A DNA stretch of 64,000 nucleotides from Bradyrhizobium sp. AZCC 1721 (GTDB lineage Bacteria; Pseudomonadota; Alphaproteobacteria; Rhizobiales; Xanthobacteraceae): contig NZ_JAZHSB010000001.1 of the NCBI RefSeq assembly GCF_036924715.1, positions 4,021,001 through 4,085,000 on the forward strand, given 5' to 3'. Below the pieces are notes generated by a model. It saw only the letters and a list, made by a program, of their open reading frames with translations. It did not search any database and had not been told where the DNA came from. The translations under genes were made by a program, and so were the position numbers. Positions 62,301 to 64,000 of the stretch are shown here, in pieces. The first letter of the stretch is position 1. Each line of letters starts with the position of its first letter.

Positions 62301-62821
62301 AGGCGATCGCCGAACAGGCCCGCCAGCCGGTCGATACGCGCGGCTGCAAGCGCTGTGTGATCGGCGTTGAGCGCCAGCGAAATCGGACCGTCGGGGCCGC
62401 CGGTCAGCGCGATCAAATCCTCGGCATCGCCCTTCAGCCATTCGAGCTTGATGTGCGGGGATTGATGGACCGGTGTTTCCAGAAACGCCCGCGAGTTCAG
62501 CCGCATCAGGCTGCGGTAACCGCGCTCGCGCGCCGCCAGCAGTACGATTCGCGACGGCGTGGCAGCCAGCGAATTGCGGGCGTTGGGATCTTGGTCGCCG
62601 AAATCGACGGCGAGCTCGCAGCCGACGATCGGCTGGATGCCGTAGCCAGCCATCTTGTCGGAGAATTCCAGCGCTCCGAACATGTTGTCGGTGTCGGTCA
62701 GCGCCAGCGCCGGCTGGCGATCGGCTTTCGCCAGTTCGCCGAGTTTGGCGATCTTGATGGAGCCCTTCAGCAGCGAATAGGCCGAATGAACGTGGAGATG
62801 AACGAATCCGGCACTGGACAT
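59312..62821 (-). CDS. dnaE: DNA polymerase III alpha subunit
   Basis: 1169 residues, the DnaE1 replicative polymerase. The PHP domain starts at residue 6 (FVHLHVHSAYSLLKGSIKIA). Catalytic aspartates are in SMPDFDIDFCQDRR, preceded by GPGRGSGAGSLVAYAL; the finger/thumb region and a C-terminal OB fold (GVVDVQTL end) follow. It synthesises the chromosome with the beta clamp. It has no obvious SOS box. It is reverse-strand and stands alone between the regulator and the small SOS peptide. Confidence 0.98.
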   Translation of the reverse strand: MSSAGFVHLHVHSAYSLLKGSIKIAKLGELAKADRQPALALTDTDNMFGALEFSDKMAGYGIQPIVGCELAVDFGDQDPNARNSLAATPSRIVLLAARERGYRSLMRLNSRAFLETPVHQSPHIKLEWLKGDAEDLIALTGGPDGPISLALNADHTALAAARIDRLAGLFGDRLYVELQRHGIDKERRVEAGLIDLAYAKGLPLVATNEPYFASNDDYEAHDALLCIAGGKLIAETDREQLTPDHRFKTRAEMAVLFADIPEALASTIEIAERCSFRPKTRKPILPRFTVGADSGSDAATEEAVELKRQAEAGLARRLQVHGLSPGATEEEYQKRLAFEIDVINRMNYAGYFLIVSDFIKWAKAHDIPVGPGRGSGAGSLVAYALTITDLDPIRFGLLFERFLNPERVSMPDFDIDFCQDRRGEVIDYVQQRYGRDQVAQIITFGTLQARGVLRDVGRVLQMPYGQVDKLTKLVPQNPAAPVTLAQAIEGEPKLQAFRDEDPVVARAFDIAQRLEGLTRHASTHAAGIVIGDRPLSELVPLYRDPKSDMPVTQFNMKWVEPAGLVKFDFLGLKTLTVLDVAVKLLKQRNIHVDLATLPIDDAPSYQMLARGDVVGVFQVESQGMRRALIDMRPDRFEDIIALVALYRPGPMANIPTYCARKHGDEEPEYLHPILEPILKETFGVIIYQEQVMQIAQVMAGYSLGDADLLRRAMGKKIRAEMEKQRAIFVAGAVKNGVPKGQADTIFELLAKFADYGFNKSHAAAYALVSYHTAYMKAHYPVEFLAASMTLELNNTDKLSEFRAEAQRLGIKVEAPNINRSGATFEVGEKTIYYALAALKGVGLQAVEQIVEERKKGAFTSLADFAARVNPRAINKRIIESLAAAGAFDTLESNRARVFAGADAILAACQRSHEAATIGQNDMFGNAADAPTIMLPQIEPWLPAEKLRREYDAVGFFLSGHPLDDYATVLKRLRVQSWAEFSRAVKTGATAGRVAATVVSRMERRTKTGNKMGIMGLSDPTGHFEAVLFSEGLAQYRDVLEPGAAVLLQLGAELQGEDVRARVLHAEPLDDAAAKTQKGLRIFVRDTKPLDSIARRLNMPEASAQNGSAKGLPAKPAPAPSGGADGDVSLVIMLDLQTEVEMKLPGRFKVSPQIAGAIKAVAGVVDVQTL

Positions 62822-63006
62822 GGTCGCTTAACAGGCTCTCGCATATGGTTAGGAGCGATCATCGGCCGCTGGGTGCGCGCCGACTCGCCGCCGCAATGGT
62901 GATGCCTTGGCCGGACGGAGTCCACGCGGAACGCCGCTTGCGCACCCGCCATCCGGCTTTTCCCCAGCCCGTCGCAAGCCGAATCGGGCCGGTTCTCCGC
63001 CCCGCC

Positions 63007-63105
63007 TCAAAGCTGCGGGATCACCTGCGCCCACACCGCGATCATCCCGACAAACAGCGTAATCGACGCCAGCGCCGCCGCCTCTTCCACGAACATCCGC
63101 AACAT
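63007..63105 (-). CDS. 32-residue SOS-regulated membrane peptide (SidA-like candidate)
   Basis: A 99-base ORF encodes MLRMFVEEAAALASITLFVG followed by MIAVWAQVIPQL. GGGAG lies nine bases before the ATG. The peptide has an acidic pair near its N-terminus and one hydrophobic stretch (about 10-27) that would span the inner membrane. Directly upstream are two perfect alphaproteobacterial SOS boxes inside a plausible promoter. By analogy with Caulobacter SidA, a 29-residue SOS-induced membrane peptide that inhibits division through FtsW/FtsN, it may halt division during DNA damage. The family is my inference; I recall near-identical peptides in other Bradyrhizobium. Confidence 0.75.
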   Translation of the reverse strand: MLRMFVEEAAALASITLFVGMIAVWAQVIPQL

Positions 63106-63126
63106 GATCCGACTCCCACGGTCAAA

Positions 63127-63141
63127 GAACATATGAGGAAC
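63127..63141. promoter_or_regulatory. SOS box A upstream of the 32-aa peptide
   Basis: GAACATATGAGGAAC is an exact GAAC-N7-GAAC LexA site, 22 bases before the peptide ATG, so it would sit at or just beyond the transcription start. Confidence 0.88.
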
Positions 63142-63144
63142 ATT

Positions 63145-63159
63145 GTTCCTTTTTTGTTC
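63145..63159. promoter_or_regulatory. SOS box B upstream of the 32-aa peptide
   Basis: GTTC-CTTTTTT-GTTC is an exact site in the opposite orientation, three bases from box A. It lies between the -35 element and the probable -10 of the peptide gene, where bound LexA would exclude RNA polymerase. Confidence 0.88.
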
Positions 63160-63163
63160 TTGG

Positions 63164-63169
63164 AGTCAA
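63164..63169 (-). promoter_or_regulatory. -35 element of the peptide gene
   Basis: TTGACT on the reverse strand is a good -35 box. A -10 is less clear (AACAAT or CAATGT at 16-18 bp spacing, overlapping box B and the gap before box A). Confidence 0.5.
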
Positions 63170-63230
63170 GTCCGTCTCACGGCGCGTCTTACGACAATTC
63201 CGGCTTGGTTAACCGGCGCGCCACACCAAT

Positions 63231-63258
63231 AAAAAAAGCCCCGGGAAGGTCCCGGGGC
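63231..63258 (-). terminator. Intrinsic terminator of the outer-membrane protein gene
   Basis: On the reverse strand GCCCCGGG and CCCGGGGC pair around ACCTT, followed by seven T. It lies 30 bases beyond the beta-barrel gene stop. Confidence 0.88.
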
Positions 63259-63288
63259 TTCGATGTTGGTCGCAGGTCGCGCGCGAGA

Positions 63289-64000
63289 TCAGTACCTCGT
63301 GACGGCCGGGCCGCCGAAGCGATAGTTGATGCGGGCGGTGACGAGATCGACGTCCTGGTCGATGCGAACATTGCCGGCGAACGCGCCACCCGGCGTGGTG
63401 AAGGCGTAGGTACGGTCCTGCATGAACAGGTGATTGTACTCGACGCCGACCGACCAGTTCGGGGCGAAGCCGTATTCGAGGCCTGCGCCGACCACGCCGC
63501 CCCAGCGGGTGTCGTCATTGGTCGTAGCCAGCAGTGCGCCGGTAGGAACGTCGAACCTGCGATACTCGTTCGAGGTCACAGCCGCACCGCCCTTGACGTA
63601 GAGCAGGACGTTGTTGACGGCATAACCAACCTGACCAGTGAACAGGCCGAACGCATTCACCCGCGATTCGTTGCGAACCGTGGGATCGAGCAGGCTGAGG
63701 TTGCTGCCCTGGAAGTCGGCCCAGTTGCCCTGCGCTTCAACGCCGAACACCCAGGTGCCAGCCTGCCAGCGATAGCCGATCTGGCCACCGATCGTGCCGC
63801 CGTCCGCGTCATGGGAGCCTTCGCCGAAAGTGCCAACGCCCGGCAGGAGATTCCAGCTATTGCGGCTCGTGCCATAGCCGCCGTTCGCACCGATGTAGAA
63901 TCCGGTCCAATCATACACAGCAGCGACCATCGGGGGCGCCTTGGTGTAAGGGCGCGCAGCGAGATCAGCAGCAACAGCCGGCGCAGCCGCGCCGAGCGCG
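63289..64000 (-). CDS. Outer-membrane beta-barrel protein (Omp25/31-like), 5' end outside window
   Basis: The reading frame enters from the right edge with the end of a signal peptide (ALGAAAPAVAADLAARPYTK) and continues through at least 236 codons to the stop at 63289. The mature protein has alternating beta strands (YDWTGFYIGANGGYGTSRNS, GGQIGYRWQAGTWVFGVEAQ) and ends in INYRFGGPAVTRY, a terminal aromatic as in barrels. Such rhizobial Omp25/31-like proteins are abundant structural porin-like proteins. The true start lies outside the window. Confidence 0.88.
   Translation of the reverse strand, partial: ALGAAAPAVAADLAARPYTKAPPMVAAVYDWTGFYIGANGGYGTSRNSWNLLPGVGTFGEGSHDADGGTIGGQIGYRWQAGTWVFGVEAQGNWADFQGSNLSLLDPTVRNESRVNAFGLFTGQVGYAVNNVLLYVKGGAAVTSNEYRRFDVPTGALLATTNDDTRWGGVVGAGLEYGFAPNWSVGVEYNHLFMQDRTYAFTTPGGAFAGNVRIDQDVDLVTARINYRFGGPAVTRY

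Overview
The window looks like a chromosomal segment of a Bradyrhizobium-type alphaproteobacterium (Nitrobacteraceae, Hyphomicrobiales). The evidence is high GC, alphaproteobacterial gene order (rpsB-tsf-pyrH-frr-uppS-cdsA-dxr-rseP-bamA-lpxD-fabZ ... lpxA-lpxI-lpxB next to gltA), alphaproteobacterial SOS boxes of the GTTC-N7-GTTC type, and several short interspersed palindromic repeats that I recall as common in Bradyrhizobium. Species assignment is inference; no rRNA or tRNA gene was seen.

Layout. 1-7.3 kb: partial secG, an XRE-cupin regulator with a GNAT acetyltransferase, tpiA, a PpiD/SurA-type foldase, then trpD-trpC-moaC. 7.4-13.6 kb: a CGNR zinc-finger regulator divergent from an amidase-MFS pair, with two perfect palindromes in the shared promoter region, then a Cache-PAS-GGDEF-EAL protein. 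13.6-17.8 kb: repeat-rich accessory DNA with an SGNH hydrolase and hypothetical proteins. 17.8-26.6 kb: a CtpA-like protease, a HAD hydrolase, moeA, lexA (frameshifted) with its SOS boxes, small hypothetical proteins and comEC (frameshifted). 26.7-30.8 kb: glutamine synthetase, an archaeal-type class V fructose-bisphosphate aldolase/phosphatase and a PPi-type phosphofructokinase in a row. 30.8-35.9 kb: glnS, gltX and gltA.

36.1-52.4 kb is one long reverse-strand block for translation (rpsB, tsf, frr), UMP kinase, isoprenoid and phospholipid synthesis (dxr, uppS, cdsA), envelope proteolysis and outer-membrane assembly (rseP, bamA) and lipid A synthesis (lpxD, fabZ, lpxA, lpxI, lpxB). It is interrupted between fabZ and lpxA by a histidine phosphatase gene, a small secreted protein gene and a repeat. 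52.7-64 kb: a caspase-fold protein that has lost both catalytic residues and carries a proline-rich tandem repeat, a YbaK-type deacylase, a CBS protein, an aldehyde dehydrogenase with a frameshifted AcoR-like regulator, dnaE, a 32-residue membrane peptide under two SOS boxes, and a truncated outer-membrane beta-barrel gene.

The most interesting signal is the 32-residue peptide at 63007-63105. It is too short for ordinary gene callers, has one predicted membrane helix, and sits behind two LexA-type boxes placed inside its apparent promoter. That is the arrangement expected of a SidA-like SOS division inhibitor. Other points to examine are the pseudo-caspase, the archaeal-type sugar-phosphate pair beside glnA, the twin operators of the CGNR/amidase/MFS locus, and three single-base frameshifts (lexA, comEC, AcoR-like) that are either sequencing errors or real lesions.
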